A stretch of DNA of 10,022 nucleotides from an uncultured Bacilli bacterium (lineage in GTDB: Bacteria; Bacillota_I; Bacilli_A; RF39; UBA660), in assembly GCA_947632685.1 (NCBI GenBank), contig CANRQD010000045.1, forward strand, positions 1-10,022. Reading direction: 5' to 3'. Both the position numbers and the translations under genes were made by a program. This document shows positions 1 to 7,682 of the stretch, one piece after another. Each line of letters opens with the position of its first letter. Position 1 is the first letter of the stretch. The notes under the pieces are model-generated. The model did no database searches. It had not been told where the DNA came from and worked only from the letters and a program-made list of their open reading frames with translations.

Positions 1-1858
1 CACATTGTCTCATATAAGTAGATTTACCTGCCATATTTGGACCAGTTATTAATAAAATATTAGTATCCTTATTCATAATAATATCATTAGATACATATTT
101 ATCTTTAATAACTTTTTCTACTACAGGATGTCTACATTCAATTAACTCTAATTCCTTTTCAGTAGTTAATTTTGGTCTTACAAATTTATTTTCATCACTT
201 ACTATAGAAAATGATTGTAACATATCTACTTCACTAATAATTTTAGATATTTCTTGAATTTTAGGAATATAGCGTTTTACTATTTCTCTAATATCCATAA
301 ATAATTTATACTCTAAGTTATTTATTTTTTCTTCTGCACCTAATATTATATTTTCTTTTTCTTTTAATTCTTTAGTTATATATCTTTCACAGTTAGCAAG
401 AGTTTGTCTTCTTTCATAACCATATTCATCTTTAACTAAATGTTTTTGGCCTTTACTTACTTCAATATAATAACCAAATATTTTATTAAATCCTACTTTT
501 AAAGTCTTTATACCTGTTCTTTCTTTTTCTGTCTTTTCTATATTCAAAAGAAAATCTTTTGAACCACTACTTATACTTCTTAATTCATCAAGTTCACTAT
601 TATAACCATCTTTTATAATTGAACCTTCTTTTAAAGATAATGGAGGTTCTTCATTTATAGTTTTTTCTAATAATGAGGTTACTTCCTCTAGAGTTTCAAT
701 AGTTTTATCATAATTTAATTCATTAAGTAATTTTTTTATTTTTGGAAGAGCTTTTAAACTTCTTTTTAATTGAAGCATATCTCTAGCATTTAAATTACCA
801 TAGCTTATACGAGCTGATAATCTTTCTAAGTCGTATACTTCATCTAAGGTTGTACGTAAATCATCTCTAATTATGAATTCAGTAGAAATTTTTTCTATAA
901 AATTATATCGTCTTTCTAATTCATTTTTATCAGTAATTGGATTTTCTATTTGATTTTTTAAATAACGTGATCCCATAGCAGTTTTATTTTTATCTAAAAG
1001 CCAAAGTAAGCTATACTGTCTATCTCTTCCTCTTATAGTTTCTACAAGTTCTAGATTCTTTTTGGTATTATTATCAAATATTAGGGTTTTATTTCTTGTT
1101 ACAATTTCACATTTTTTTAAATGATGTAAATCTCCTTTTTTAGTATCTATTACATAGTGTAATAAATGTTTTATTGTATTAACTAATCTAATATCTTCTA
1201 TACCTTCATATATATATTTATAATCATTGCTATCATCTAAATCTTTTGTAATAGTAATTAATATTCCATAATTAACTCTTAATGTATTAATAAGTTCTCT
1301 ATCGATGTTTTCATTTACTATAAGTTCTCTAAAATTACGTTTTACTATTTCTCTAATTATTTCTTCATTATCTTTTTCTAATAATTCACAATAAAATTCT
1401 CCGGTAGATATATCTGTATAGGCTATTCCTTTACAATAACCAAAATCATATATATTAGCTATATAGTTATTATTTTTACTATCTAGATTATTATCTAATC
1501 TTGTTCCTCTAGTTACTACTTGGATTACATCTCTTTTTACAGTACCTTTAGTAGTTTTAGGATCTTCTAATTGTTCTGCAATAGCTACTTTATAACCTTT
1601 TTCAATTAAAGCATCTATATAACTAGAATAAGCATGATGTGGTATTCCACACATTGGTACTTTTTCATCAAGACCAGCTGATTTTCCAGTTAAAGTAAGT
1701 TCAAGTTCACGTGATGCAGTTATAGCATCTTCAAAAAACATTTCATAAAAATCACCTAATCTATAAAATACAATACAATCTTCATATTTATCCTTTAAAA
1801 TCATGTATTCTTTCATCATAGGACTTAATTTTTCTCTATCTACTGTACTTCTTTTCAT
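1..1858 (-). CDS. mutS: DNA mismatch repair protein MutS (C-terminal part beyond window)
   Basis: MutS recognises mispaired and looped-out bases and recruits MutL in an ATP-dependent way. The frame was followed codon by codon from the ATG at 1858 to the window edge without a stop, giving residues 1-619 of a protein that is usually about 850 residues. The mismatch-binding Phe-x-Glu motif is at residues 37-39 (GDFYEMF), the N-terminal domain block CGIPHHAY at 70-77, and the Walker A loop GPNMAGKST at 606-614. The remaining ATPase motifs and the helix-turn-helix lie beyond the edge; the truncation is due to the window only. GGAGAG at 1865-1870 is the ribosome binding site. The gene follows a hairpin terminator and may have its own promoter, so it is probably separate from mutL-miaA upstream. 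Tryptophan is TGG and no in-frame TGA occurs. The family call is certain. Confidence 0.97.
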   Translation of the reverse strand, partial: MKRSTVDREKLSPMMKEYMILKDKYEDCIVFYRLGDFYEMFFEDAITASRELELTLTGKSAGLDEKVPMCGIPHHAYSSYIDALIEKGYKVAIAEQLEDPKTTKGTVKRDVIQVVTRGTRLDNNLDSKNNNYIANIYDFGYCKGIAYTDISTGEFYCELLEKDNEEIIREIVKRNFRELIVNENIDRELINTLRVNYGILITITKDLDDSNDYKYIYEGIEDIRLVNTIKHLLHYVIDTKKGDLHHLKKCEIVTRNKTLIFDNNTKKNLELVETIRGRDRQYSLLWLLDKNKTAMGSRYLKNQIENPITDKNELERRYNFIEKISTEFIIRDDLRTTLDEVYDLERLSARISYGNLNARDMLQLKRSLKALPKIKKLLNELNYDKTIETLEEVTSLLEKTINEEPPLSLKEGSIIKDGYNSELDELRSISSGSKDFLLNIEKTEKERTGIKTLKVGFNKIFGYYIEVSKGQKHLVKDEYGYERRQTLANCERYITKELKEKENIILGAEEKINNLEYKLFMDIREIVKRYIPKIQEISKIISEVDMLQSFSIVSDENKFVRPKLTTEKELELIECRHPVVEKVIKDKYVSNDIIMNKDTNILLITGPNMAGKSTYMRQC

Positions 1859-1876
1859 ACTACACTCTCCATTTAT

Positions 1877-1906
1877 ATTTTATCAAATATATAAGTATAA
1901 GTCCAA
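1877..1906 (-). promoter_or_regulatory. possible promoter of mutS
   Basis: On the minus strand TAAAAT (1877-1882) is preceded by TG one base upstream, an extended -10 element. A poor -35, TTGGAC (1901-1906), lies 18 bases further up. It sits just after the terminator at 1919-1944, where mutS would need its own start. Transcription would begin near 1870, leaving only about 12 leader bases that start at the ribosome binding site, so the call is tentative. Confidence 0.35.
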
Positions 1907-1918
1907 TAATTAATTATG

Positions 1919-1944
1919 AAAAAAATGATGCATGAACATCATTT
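1919..1944 (-). terminator. intrinsic terminator after the 176-residue membrane protein gene
   Basis: AAATGATG (1923-1930) and CATCATTT (1937-1944) form a perfect 8-bp stem around a 6-base loop. In the minus-strand transcript the 3' arm runs into a stretch of seven U (1925 down to 1919). It lies 17 bases past the stop codon of the gene ending at 1961 and before the mutS start, as expected for a terminator. Only two of the eight pairs are G-C, so termination may be partial. Confidence 0.6.
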
Positions 1945-1960
1945 ATCACTATTTCTTATA

Positions 1961-2491
1961 TTATTTAATTAGTTGCTTATTTTTATCCATTTCACTTATT
2001 TTTATTTGTGCATTTAAATCTTGTAATTCATCTTTTGTATATAATTGTTTTACATTATTATTAACTATTAAATAGTCTGATAAATTTCCTAATATTTCTA
2101 TTTGTACTGTATCAATATCAGTTATTGAGTTAATATCAATTTTATTATCTAATAAATCAACTACATTATATTGTGATGTTTTAGAACTATCATCTTGTAA
2201 CTTTAAAAATAAAATATCACTATTAGATGTATCTTCATTTGTAATTTTGATTACCTTTGTATCTTTTATGTCTTCAAAATATAATTCATTGCCATTATTA
2301 TATTCTTTTGAAATTGTATAATTATTTGATGTTACCGCACTTTTATCTTTTTTAGGTAAATAGGCTACAATAGGAAATGTTGAAGCTATTCCTAATATTA
2401 CTGCACCTGTTGCTAAAAGACCTTTCTTTTCTTCTTTTATATATTTCTTTTTCTTTTCCCACCATACTTTTATTGATTTATTACCTTCCAT
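1961..2491 (-). CDS. unknown single-pass membrane protein, 176 residues
   Basis: I do not recognise this family. Residues 1-23 are strongly basic and probably cytoplasmic (WWEKKKKYIKEEKKG). Residues 24-45 form one hydrophobic helix (from GLLATGAVILG to AYL). About 130 residues follow that are polar, rich in Asn, Asp, Ser and Thr, without cysteine and with several short beta-prone stretches. The positive-inside rule predicts a signal anchor with the C-terminal domain outside the cell. It could be a secreted protein if the helix is cleaved, but no clear signal peptidase or lipobox site is visible. The start is supported by GAGGTGA at 2496-2502 just upstream. A near-consensus promoter precedes it and a hairpin terminator follows it, so it appears to be transcribed alone and well, although it sits between miaA and mutS. 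A function cannot be given. Confidence 0.8.
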   Translation of the reverse strand: MEGNKSIKVWWEKKKKYIKEEKKGLLATGAVILGIASTFPIVAYLPKKDKSAVTSNNYTISKEYNNGNELYFEDIKDTKVIKITNEDTSNSDILFLKLQDDSSKTSQYNVVDLLDNKIDINSITDIDTVQIEILGNLSDYLIVNNNVKQLYTKDELQDLNAQIKISEMDKNKQLIK

Positions 2492-2514
2492 ATTTTCACC
2501 TCAAATCAGACTAT

Positions 2515-2543
2515 ATTATATATAAAAAGGATGATAAAGTCAA
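2515..2543 (-). promoter_or_regulatory. near-consensus sigma-A promoter of the 176-residue protein gene
   Basis: On the minus strand TTGACT (2538-2543) and TATAAT (2515-2520) are separated by exactly 17 bases: five of six and six of six matches to the housekeeping consensus at ideal spacing. The -35 overlaps the miaA stop codon. Transcription should start near 2508, giving a leader of about 17 bases that contains the GAGGTGA ribosome binding site. It is the best promoter match in the window. Confidence 0.7.
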
Positions 2544-3415
2544 CATTTATTTATATAGTTAAGTACCTCATTTATAGTATTATCAAAGTTATTAAAATCA
2601 GTATCAAACCACTTAACATTCATTTGATTATTAAAAAAAGTATATTGTCTTTTTGCATAATGTCGTGAATTCTTTTTTATTTCATTAACTACATCATCCA
2701 ATTCTTTATTATTAAATAAATAATCATAAAATTCTTTATATCCAATTGCATTATTTAAAACTCTTGAATCTTTATATTTATCTTTTAGTGATTGTATTTC
2801 TACAAGTAAGTTATTTTTTAGCATTAAATCTACTCTATCATTAATTCTTTTATATAATATATCTCTAGAGGTTGTTAAACCTATAATTTTAACATTGTAT
2901 AAAATATCATCTTTATAATTTGTTATTTTTTCATGATTTTCTAATTTATTTAGAGTTCTTATTAATCTTTTTCTATTATTTATATGAATATCTATATTAT
3001 TATTTAATTTTTTTATTTTATTGTATATTTTTTCATTTGATAACTCATTATATTGTTCATAAGTAGTACCCTCAGTAAATTTGTAATTATATAAAGCTGC
3101 TTTAATATATAATCCAGTTCCACCTACCATAATTACTCTTTTATTTCTTTTTGTTATATCTTCCATTTTTTTTCTAGCATCTTTTTGATAATTATATACA
3201 CTATAATCTTCTGTAACATCTCTAATATCTATTAAATGATGTGGAACTTCTAATTGTTCTTCTTTAGTTGGTTTAGCACTACCTATATCCAAATTTTTAT
3301 ATATACTTACAGAATCTGCATTTATTATTTCACCATTTAATTTTTTGGCAAGCTCAATACTTAATTTTGTTTTACCTACTGAAGTAGGACCTACTATTAC
3401 TATAATATCTTTCAT
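2540..3415 (-). CDS. miaA: tRNA dimethylallyltransferase MiaA
   Basis: MiaA transfers a dimethylallyl group from DMAPP to N6 of adenosine 37 in tRNAs that read codons beginning with U, which stabilises weak codon-anticodon pairing. The 291-residue protein shows the P-loop GPTSVGKT (9-16), the NADSVSIY...DIGSAKPT block (32-50), VPHHLIDI (57-64), VGGTGLYIKA (97-106), the NNRKRLIRTL segment (146-155), RDILYKRINDRVD (184-196), AIGYKEFYDYL (223-233) and the C-terminal SRHYAKRQYTFF (250-261). It is slightly shorter than the usual 300-315 residues but has every family block. Its ATG shares one base with the mutL stop (TAATG) and has no good ribosome binding site, so it is probably translated by coupling to mutL. 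The gene ends in TGA, showing that UGA is a stop here. Confidence 0.97.
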   Translation of the reverse strand: MKDIIVIVGPTSVGKTKLSIELAKKLNGEIINADSVSIYKNLDIGSAKPTKEEQLEVPHHLIDIRDVTEDYSVYNYQKDARKKMEDITKRNKRVIMVGGTGLYIKAALYNYKFTEGTTYEQYNELSNEKIYNKIKKLNNNIDIHINNRKRLIRTLNKLENHEKITNYKDDILYNVKIIGLTTSRDILYKRINDRVDLMLKNNLLVEIQSLKDKYKDSRVLNNAIGYKEFYDYLFNNKELDDVVNEIKKNSRHYAKRQYTFFNNQMNVKWFDTDFNNFDNTINEVLNYINKC

Positions 3416-5160
3416 TAATCCATAGCTCTTTTAAATAATTTTTCTAAATCATATTTTGTATATGTTATGATAGTAGGTCTACCATGTGGGCAAGTAAATG
3501 GGTTATCACAATTTCTTAATTCTTCTAATAAATATACTTGGTCATCATAATTAATATAATCATTTGCTTTTATGCTCATTCTACAAGCTTGTGTTGCTGA
3601 TATTCTCCATACAAACATATCTAAATCAAATTTATCATTATTAATCATTATATCAATAACTTTTCTAATATCTTCTTCTTCATAATCTTCTTTAATCCAA
3701 TTTGGATGACTTCTAACGATTATTGTATTAGTTCCAAATTCTTCAATATTAAATCCCATATTATTTAAGATTTCGATTTTATCTTTTAAAATTAGATATT
3801 CATTACTAGGTAATTCTATTTTAATTGGTACTAATAAGTCAAAAATTATAGGATTATCTTTAGTTATCTCTTTTAATACTTTTTCATAATTTATTCTTTC
3901 TGCAGCAGCATGTTGATCTATTATATACATACCATCAGAGTTTTCTGCAATTATATATGTAGAATATACTATTCCTTTAGGAATCATTTTCTTAATTTTA
4001 ACCTTTTCTTCATTATAATTTTCTGATTGTTCATTTACTTCAAAATCAAGTGTTATTTCTTGATATGTATTATCAGTTTTAGTATCATTTTCTGTACTTA
4101 TGTTTTGAGTATGTGGTTTTATATTACTTACCTCATCTATTGTTACTTCATCTCGAACTGCTATATTTGGTATTAATATTAATTTTTCTAAATTAGCCTT
4201 TATTTCTTTTTCTATTAGTTTTTCCAATTCATCAAATTTTGAAAATTTTATATCCATTTTAGTAGGATGAATATTAATATCAATTAATATTGGATCGACA
4301 TTTATATTTAAAACTATTATAGGAAATTTTTCTTTTGGAATATAAGTATGATAACTATCAATTATAATTTTATTTAATTTATTATTTTTTATAACACGCC
4401 CATTTACTAAAGTTGTAATTGAATTTCTATTTGATCTTGCTACCTCTGGATATGATATATAACCTGAAATATAATAATCATCATTTTCACCTGTTATTTC
4501 AATCATTTTTTTAGCAATATCGATACCATAAATATTATAAATAACTTTTAATAAATCACCATCACCAGTTGTATCTAATAATGTTTTATTATTATTGATT
4601 AATGTAAATTTGATATTCGGATATGCAAGGGCCATTTTATTTATATATTCAGTTATATTTGCCAATTCTACATATAAATTTTTTAAGTATTTTAAGCGTA
4701 CAGGAGTATTATAAAATAAATCTGAGACTATTATGGTTGTACCTTCTTGTAAGTCAGAATTTTCTATTTTTAAATTTTTACCTCCAGATAGGCTTATTTT
4801 AGTACCAATAGTTCCATTTGATGTTTTAAGTTCTACATTTGATACAGCTGCAATTGAAGGTAAAGCTTCTCCCCTAAAACCTAATGATTCTATATTAAAT
4901 AAATCATCTATATCTTTTAATTTTGAGGTTGCGTGTCTTGAAAAGGCAAGTTTTGCATCATCTTTATCCATACCAATTCCATTATCTGTAACTTTTATTT
5001 CTTTTACTCCTGAATCAATAAGTTCTATCTTTATCATGGAACTATTTGCATCTATACTATTTTCAACTAATTCTTTTACTACATTCATAGTTTTTTCAAC
5101 TACTTCTCCAGCTGCAATTTTATTAGCTAAAACCTCATCCATTATTTTTATGTTTGACAT
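3415..5160 (-). CDS. mutL: DNA mismatch repair protein MutL, endonuclease type
   Basis: MutL couples mismatch recognition by MutS to strand incision and excision. The 581-residue protein has an N-terminal GHKL ATPase: KELVENSIDA (29-38, general base Glu30 and Mg-binding Asn34), DNGIGM (59-64), ATSKL (77-81), GFRGEAL (94-100) and HPTK (298-301). A variable linker (about 330-395) follows. The C-terminal domain has the metal-binding nuclease motif DQHA-x2-E-x4-E (415-426), an ACR motif (525-527) and CPHGRP (557-562). By family knowledge this marks a MutL that nicks DNA itself, as in bacteria without MutH. The sliding-clamp motif position (440-445) reads FDLLVP and lacks the usual leading Gln. 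GGTGAT at 5164-5169 is the ribosome binding site. No convincing promoter lies directly upstream, so it may be read through from uvrC or the pilin gene. Confidence 0.97.
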   Translation of the reverse strand: MSNIKIMDEVLANKIAAGEVVEKTMNVVKELVENSIDANSSMIKIELIDSGVKEIKVTDNGIGMDKDDAKLAFSRHATSKLKDIDDLFNIESLGFRGEALPSIAAVSNVELKTSNGTIGTKISLSGGKNLKIENSDLQEGTTIIVSDLFYNTPVRLKYLKNLYVELANITEYINKMALAYPNIKFTLINNNKTLLDTTGDGDLLKVIYNIYGIDIAKKMIEITGENDDYYISGYISYPEVARSNRNSITTLVNGRVIKNNKLNKIIIDSYHTYIPKEKFPIIVLNINVDPILIDINIHPTKMDIKFSKFDELEKLIEKEIKANLEKLILIPNIAVRDEVTIDEVSNIKPHTQNISTENDTKTDNTYQEITLDFEVNEQSENYNEEKVKIKKMIPKGIVYSTYIIAENSDGMYIIDQHAAAERINYEKVLKEITKDNPIIFDLLVPIKIELPSNEYLILKDKIEILNNMGFNIEEFGTNTIIVRSHPNWIKEDYEEEDIRKVIDIMINNDKFDLDMFVWRISATQACRMSIKANDYINYDDQVYLLEELRNCDNPFTCPHGRPTIITYTKYDLEKLFKRAMD

Positions 5161-5204
5161 ATTATCACCTACTTCTAATGTCTAGAACTAAATTAAAATT
5201 ATTA

Positions 5205-5618
5205 TTACTTATTTTTTTCATCTGGCCATACTAAGGTATTAGTATTCGTTTTTACACCATCACATGATAATGTAACTTTATAGCTATATTTTTTAAATCC
5301 ACTACTACTATTATTTGAAATATATATATATACCTCACCTGTACAATCTTTATTACCTACAGGGCTTTTAATATTGTCTAAATAGTTCATATCTTTTAAA
5401 GTTTTAATATTATAAGTATTATTTACTACACATTTATTTTCAATTACACAATTTTCTGCAGCTAAAGAAATACTTTGAGACATAATTCTATATGAATCTT
5501 CTCTAGATTCCTGCAAATAATGCGTTGTACCTACAGTACCAACTGTAGCAAGTATACCAATTATTACAATTACACCCAATAATTCAACTAGTGTAAACCC
5601 TTTTGTATTCTTTATCAT
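5205..5618 (-). CDS. type IV prepilin-like protein
   Basis: The N-terminus MIKNTKG/FTLVELL is a textbook class III signal: a short basic leader, Gly7 before the cleavage site, Phe at mature position 1 and Glu at mature position 5. A hydrophobic helix of about 20 residues follows (GVIVIIGILATVG). Prepilin peptidase would cut after Gly7, and the protein would be assembled in, or anchored to, the membrane. The globular part (about 100 residues) has four cysteines (57, 63, 92, 119) that could form two disulphides outside the cell. An upstream GTG at 5630 is in frame, but it overlaps the GGTGAT ribosome binding site (5622-5627), so the ATG at 5618 is the better start (137 residues). No prepilin peptidase, assembly ATPase or other pilin is nearby. 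It could be a pseudopilin of a DNA-uptake machine or a minor pilin; which one cannot be told from sequence. Confidence 0.88.
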   Translation of the reverse strand: MIKNTKGFTLVELLGVIVIIGILATVGTVGTTHYLQESREDSYRIMSQSISLAAENCVIENKCVVNNTYNIKTLKDMNYLDNIKSPVGNKDCTGEVYIYISNNSSSGFKKYSYKVTLSCDGVKTNTNTLVWPDEKNK

Positions 5619-5639
5619 AAAATCACCCACTTTAATTAG

Positions 5640-5669
5640 ATTATACTACACATCTTTTAAATATGAAAA
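5640..5669 (-). promoter_or_regulatory. candidate promoter of the prepilin-like gene
   Basis: A consensus TATAAT (5640-5645) directly follows the uvrC stop codon. TTTTCA (5664-5669), four of six matches to the -35 consensus, lies 18 bases upstream inside uvrC. Transcription would start near 5633 and leave about 15 leader bases before the ATG at 5618, including its GGTGAT site. In such AT-rich DNA a TATAAT can occur by chance. Confidence 0.4.
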
Positions 5670-7403
5670 TAGTTTTTTAGCGGTATCTTTATTTAAGATT
5701 TTTTCTAAATCCTCAATACTCGCTTCCTTTATTTTTTTTAATGATCCAAATTCTTTTAATAATTCTTTTCTTTTAACCTCACCCACACCAGGTGCAAGAT
5801 CTAAAAGAGATGATAATGCTCCTTTTGCCTTTATATTTCTATGATATGTAATTGCATATCTATGAACTTCATCCTGTATTTTAGTTAAAAATAGAAACAA
5901 ATTACTATTTTTATCAACTGATAATATATTATAATTTTCATCCATTATCTCGTTTGTTCTATGATTTTTATTTTTTACAAGACCAATAATTGGAATATTT
6001 AGACCTAAATCAGATATAATTTCTTTGCATATTTTTATTTGAGTTTTACCACCATCTAATACGATTAAATCTGGTTTTTCTAAATTTTCCATAAGTACTT
6101 TATAATATCTTCTATATAATACTTCTTTCATAGCCGCTAAGTCATCTTTAACATCAATTGCAAGTTTATACTTTCGATATTCATTTTTTAAAGGAAGAAA
6201 ATCATTAAATACAACCATACCACCTACATAAAATGTTCCAAATAAATGAGAGTTATCAAACGATTCCATTCTTGATACTTTTTCCAAATTAAGTAATTTT
6301 TTTAATTCCTCAATAGCATTAAGCCTTAATTCATCATTTTTCTTTAAAGTTTCTTCCTCTGCATCTAATTTTTCTTTGGCATTTTCTCTTGCTAATTTCA
6401 TTAATGAATAAAGTTTTCCTCGTTTTGGAATTTCAACTTTGATATCAAAATATTTACTTAATAAATTATTATCTATTTCATCTGGTACTAATAACTGTTT
6501 AGGAAGCATTGATCTTTTATCATAAAATTTAATTATATATTCAATAATTTCTTCGTCATCTAATGAATTAATAATCTCTTCATGTCTTCCTAATAAAAGA
6601 CCACCTCTTATAAAAAATATCTGTATTGATAAATAATTTTTATCTTTATAATAATTAAATAAATCAAAATTATAATTATTATTTAAATCAATCTTTTGTT
6701 TATTTAAAGTTATATTTATATCATTTAGCATATCTTTTAACTCTTTAGCTTTTTCATAATTTAAACCTTCGCTAGCTTTATACATTTCATTGGTTATTTT
6801 ATCTATTACGGCTTTAGAATCTCCTTTTAAAAAGTTAGTAATTTCTTTTGTCATAATATCGATTTCTTCTTTAGCTATTTGTTTTTGACAATAACCTAAA
6901 CATTCATGAATATGATAATACAAACATAAGTCTTTTTTTAAGTTATTACATTTTCTCAGTGGGTAAATTCTATTTAACATTTCTACTGTTTTTCTAGCAG
7001 CATAAACATTTGGATAAGGTCCATATAAATAATTTTTATTTTTCTTTCTTTTGACATTTCGTACTACTTTTAAAATAGGATATTTTTCTTTAGTTAATTC
7101 AATATATGGATATGATTTATCATCTTTTAATAGGATATTATATTTGGGATTATATTTTTTAATTAAATTTATTTCTAATATTAGTGATTCTAATTCTGTT
7201 GATGTTACTATATATTCAAAATCGTCTATATCTTCTACAAGCATTTTAGTTTTTCCAGTAACAGTTCTAGTAAAATAGCTTCTAAGACGTCTTTGTAAAT
7301 CTTTAGCTTTACCTACATATATTATAACACCATCTTTATTCTTCATTTGATAGCTACCAGGTTTATTTGGTACTAATGCTAATTTTTCTTTAAAATTTTT
7401 CAT
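5646..7403 (-). CDS. uvrC: UvrABC excinuclease subunit C
   Basis: UvrC makes both incisions flanking a lesion in nucleotide excision repair, after UvrA and UvrB have located it. The 585-residue protein has the whole family architecture. The GIY-YIG nuclease domain for the 3' cut spans residues 12-95, with GSYQM (Tyr18), IIYVGKAK (Tyr29), Arg39 and metal-binding Glu77. A four-cysteine cluster (C152, C160, C168, C172) matches the site reported to hold an iron-sulphur cluster in E. coli UvrC. The UVR motif that contacts UvrB is at about 197-232. The RNase H-like domain for the 5' cut has the Asp-Asp-His set at D383 (FDNSH), D450 (LDGGK) and H514 (DEVHR). Helix-hairpin-helix motifs for DNA binding fill 531-582. 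GGTGAT at 7407-7412 supports the start. It is intact, with no missing catalytic residue seen. Confidence 0.98.
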   Translation of the reverse strand: MKNFKEKLALVPNKPGSYQMKNKDGVIIYVGKAKDLQRRLRSYFTRTVTGKTKMLVEDIDDFEYIVTSTELESLILEINLIKKYNPKYNILLKDDKSYPYIELTKEKYPILKVVRNVKRKKNKNYLYGPYPNVYAARKTVEMLNRIYPLRKCNNLKKDLCLYYHIHECLGYCQKQIAKEEIDIMTKEITNFLKGDSKAVIDKITNEMYKASEGLNYEKAKELKDMLNDINITLNKQKIDLNNNYNFDLFNYYKDKNYLSIQIFFIRGGLLLGRHEEIINSLDDEEIIEYIIKFYDKRSMLPKQLLVPDEIDNNLLSKYFDIKVEIPKRGKLYSLMKLARENAKEKLDAEEETLKKNDELRLNAIEELKKLLNLEKVSRMESFDNSHLFGTFYVGGMVVFNDFLPLKNEYRKYKLAIDVKDDLAAMKEVLYRRYYKVLMENLEKPDLIVLDGGKTQIKICKEIISDLGLNIPIIGLVKNKNHRTNEIMDENYNILSVDKNSNLFLFLTKIQDEVHRYAITYHRNIKAKGALSSLLDLAPGVGEVKRKELLKEFGSLKKIKEASIEDLEKILNKDTAKKLFSYLKDV

Positions 7404-7418
7404 ATAATCACCACTTAT

Positions 7419-7424
7419 ATTATA
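7419..7424 (-). promoter_or_regulatory. possible -10 element upstream of uvrC
   Basis: A perfect TATAAT hexamer reads on the minus strand in the 60-base gap before uvrC. No matching -35 was found at 16-18 bases, and transcription from it would start almost on the ribosome binding site (7407-7412). It is listed only because this gap is the longest one upstream of uvrC. Confidence 0.25.
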
Positions 7425-7463
7425 CCTTATTTTATAGCAAAGAAAAAGAAGCTTTAAAACTCT

Positions 7464-7664
7464 TTATTTTCTTCTTGCTTTCATTTTCATTTTTTTATAT
7501 TTCCTTGCTCCTTTAAGAGCTGTATCAAAACAAGATACTCCTACCTCTTTTTTTCTTTCTTTTTCATTTTGTTTTATCATTAATTCATTTTCTTCTTCAG
7601 TTAATGTTAGTATGATTTCAAAATATTTTTCTAAATCTTCATCAGATAATTTAGATAAATCCAT
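7464..7664 (-). CDS. small basic-tailed protein of unknown function, 66 residues
   Basis: I do not recognise this family. The first half is acidic and predicted helical (SDEDLEKYFEIILTLTEEENE). The second half becomes strongly basic and ends in a Lys/Arg-rich tail (ARKYKKMKMKARRK), with a single Cys in GVSCFDTA at about residue 45. There is no membrane segment or signal peptide. Charge segregation of this sort would suit a nucleic-acid or ribosome contact, but that is inference only. AGGAGAT at 7674-7680 is a good ribosome binding site, and the gene begins 18 bases after the yneF stop, so it is probably co-transcribed with yneF. In B. subtilis the gene after yneF is ynzD, a Spo0E-like phosphatase. 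I see no clear Spo0E signature here, so I do not transfer that name. Confidence 0.75.
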   Translation of the reverse strand: MDLSKLSDEDLEKYFEIILTLTEEENELMIKQNEKERKKEVGVSCFDTALKGARKYKKMKMKARRK

Positions 7665-7682
7665 TGTATTATTATCTCCTTA

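Noticed and set aside
2540..2542. Mycoplasma-type code with UGA as tryptophan
   Set aside because: miaA ends at this TGA at the expected length, its continuation makes no sense, and the tryptophans checked in mutS and mutL are TGG.
2377..2562. Plus-strand open frame of 61 codons, Leu/Ile-rich
   Set aside because: It is the reverse reading of the basic, AT-rich 5' end of the 176-residue gene and its promoter. Its apparent hydrophobicity comes from antisense Lys codons.
4733..5185. Plus-strand open frame of 150 codons opposite mutL
   Set aside because: It lies wholly opposite conserved mutL ATPase sequence, runs past the mutL start, has no family resemblance, and there is no plus-strand gene elsewhere.
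5171..5204. Short inverted repeat TTCTA/TAGAA between the prepilin-like gene and mutL
   Set aside because: The five-pair stem has no U-run and is too weak to be called a terminator or operator.
5320..5332. (TA)6 repeat inside the prepilin-like gene as a phase-variation tract
   Set aside because: Six dinucleotide units are short and expected by chance at this base composition.
5619..5630. Upstream GTG start for the prepilin-like gene
   Set aside because: It would overlap the GGTGAT ribosome binding site of the ATG at 5618 and lengthen the leader by four residues without a site of its own.
7051..7278. Plus-strand open frame of 75 codons
   Set aside because: It is antisense to the conserved GIY-YIG domain of uvrC and has no ribosome binding site or family match.
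7442..7466. Possible terminator after the 66-residue gene
   Set aside because: A U-rich stretch follows the stop codon, but the only stem is about six pairs with a bulge and it includes the stop codon itself.
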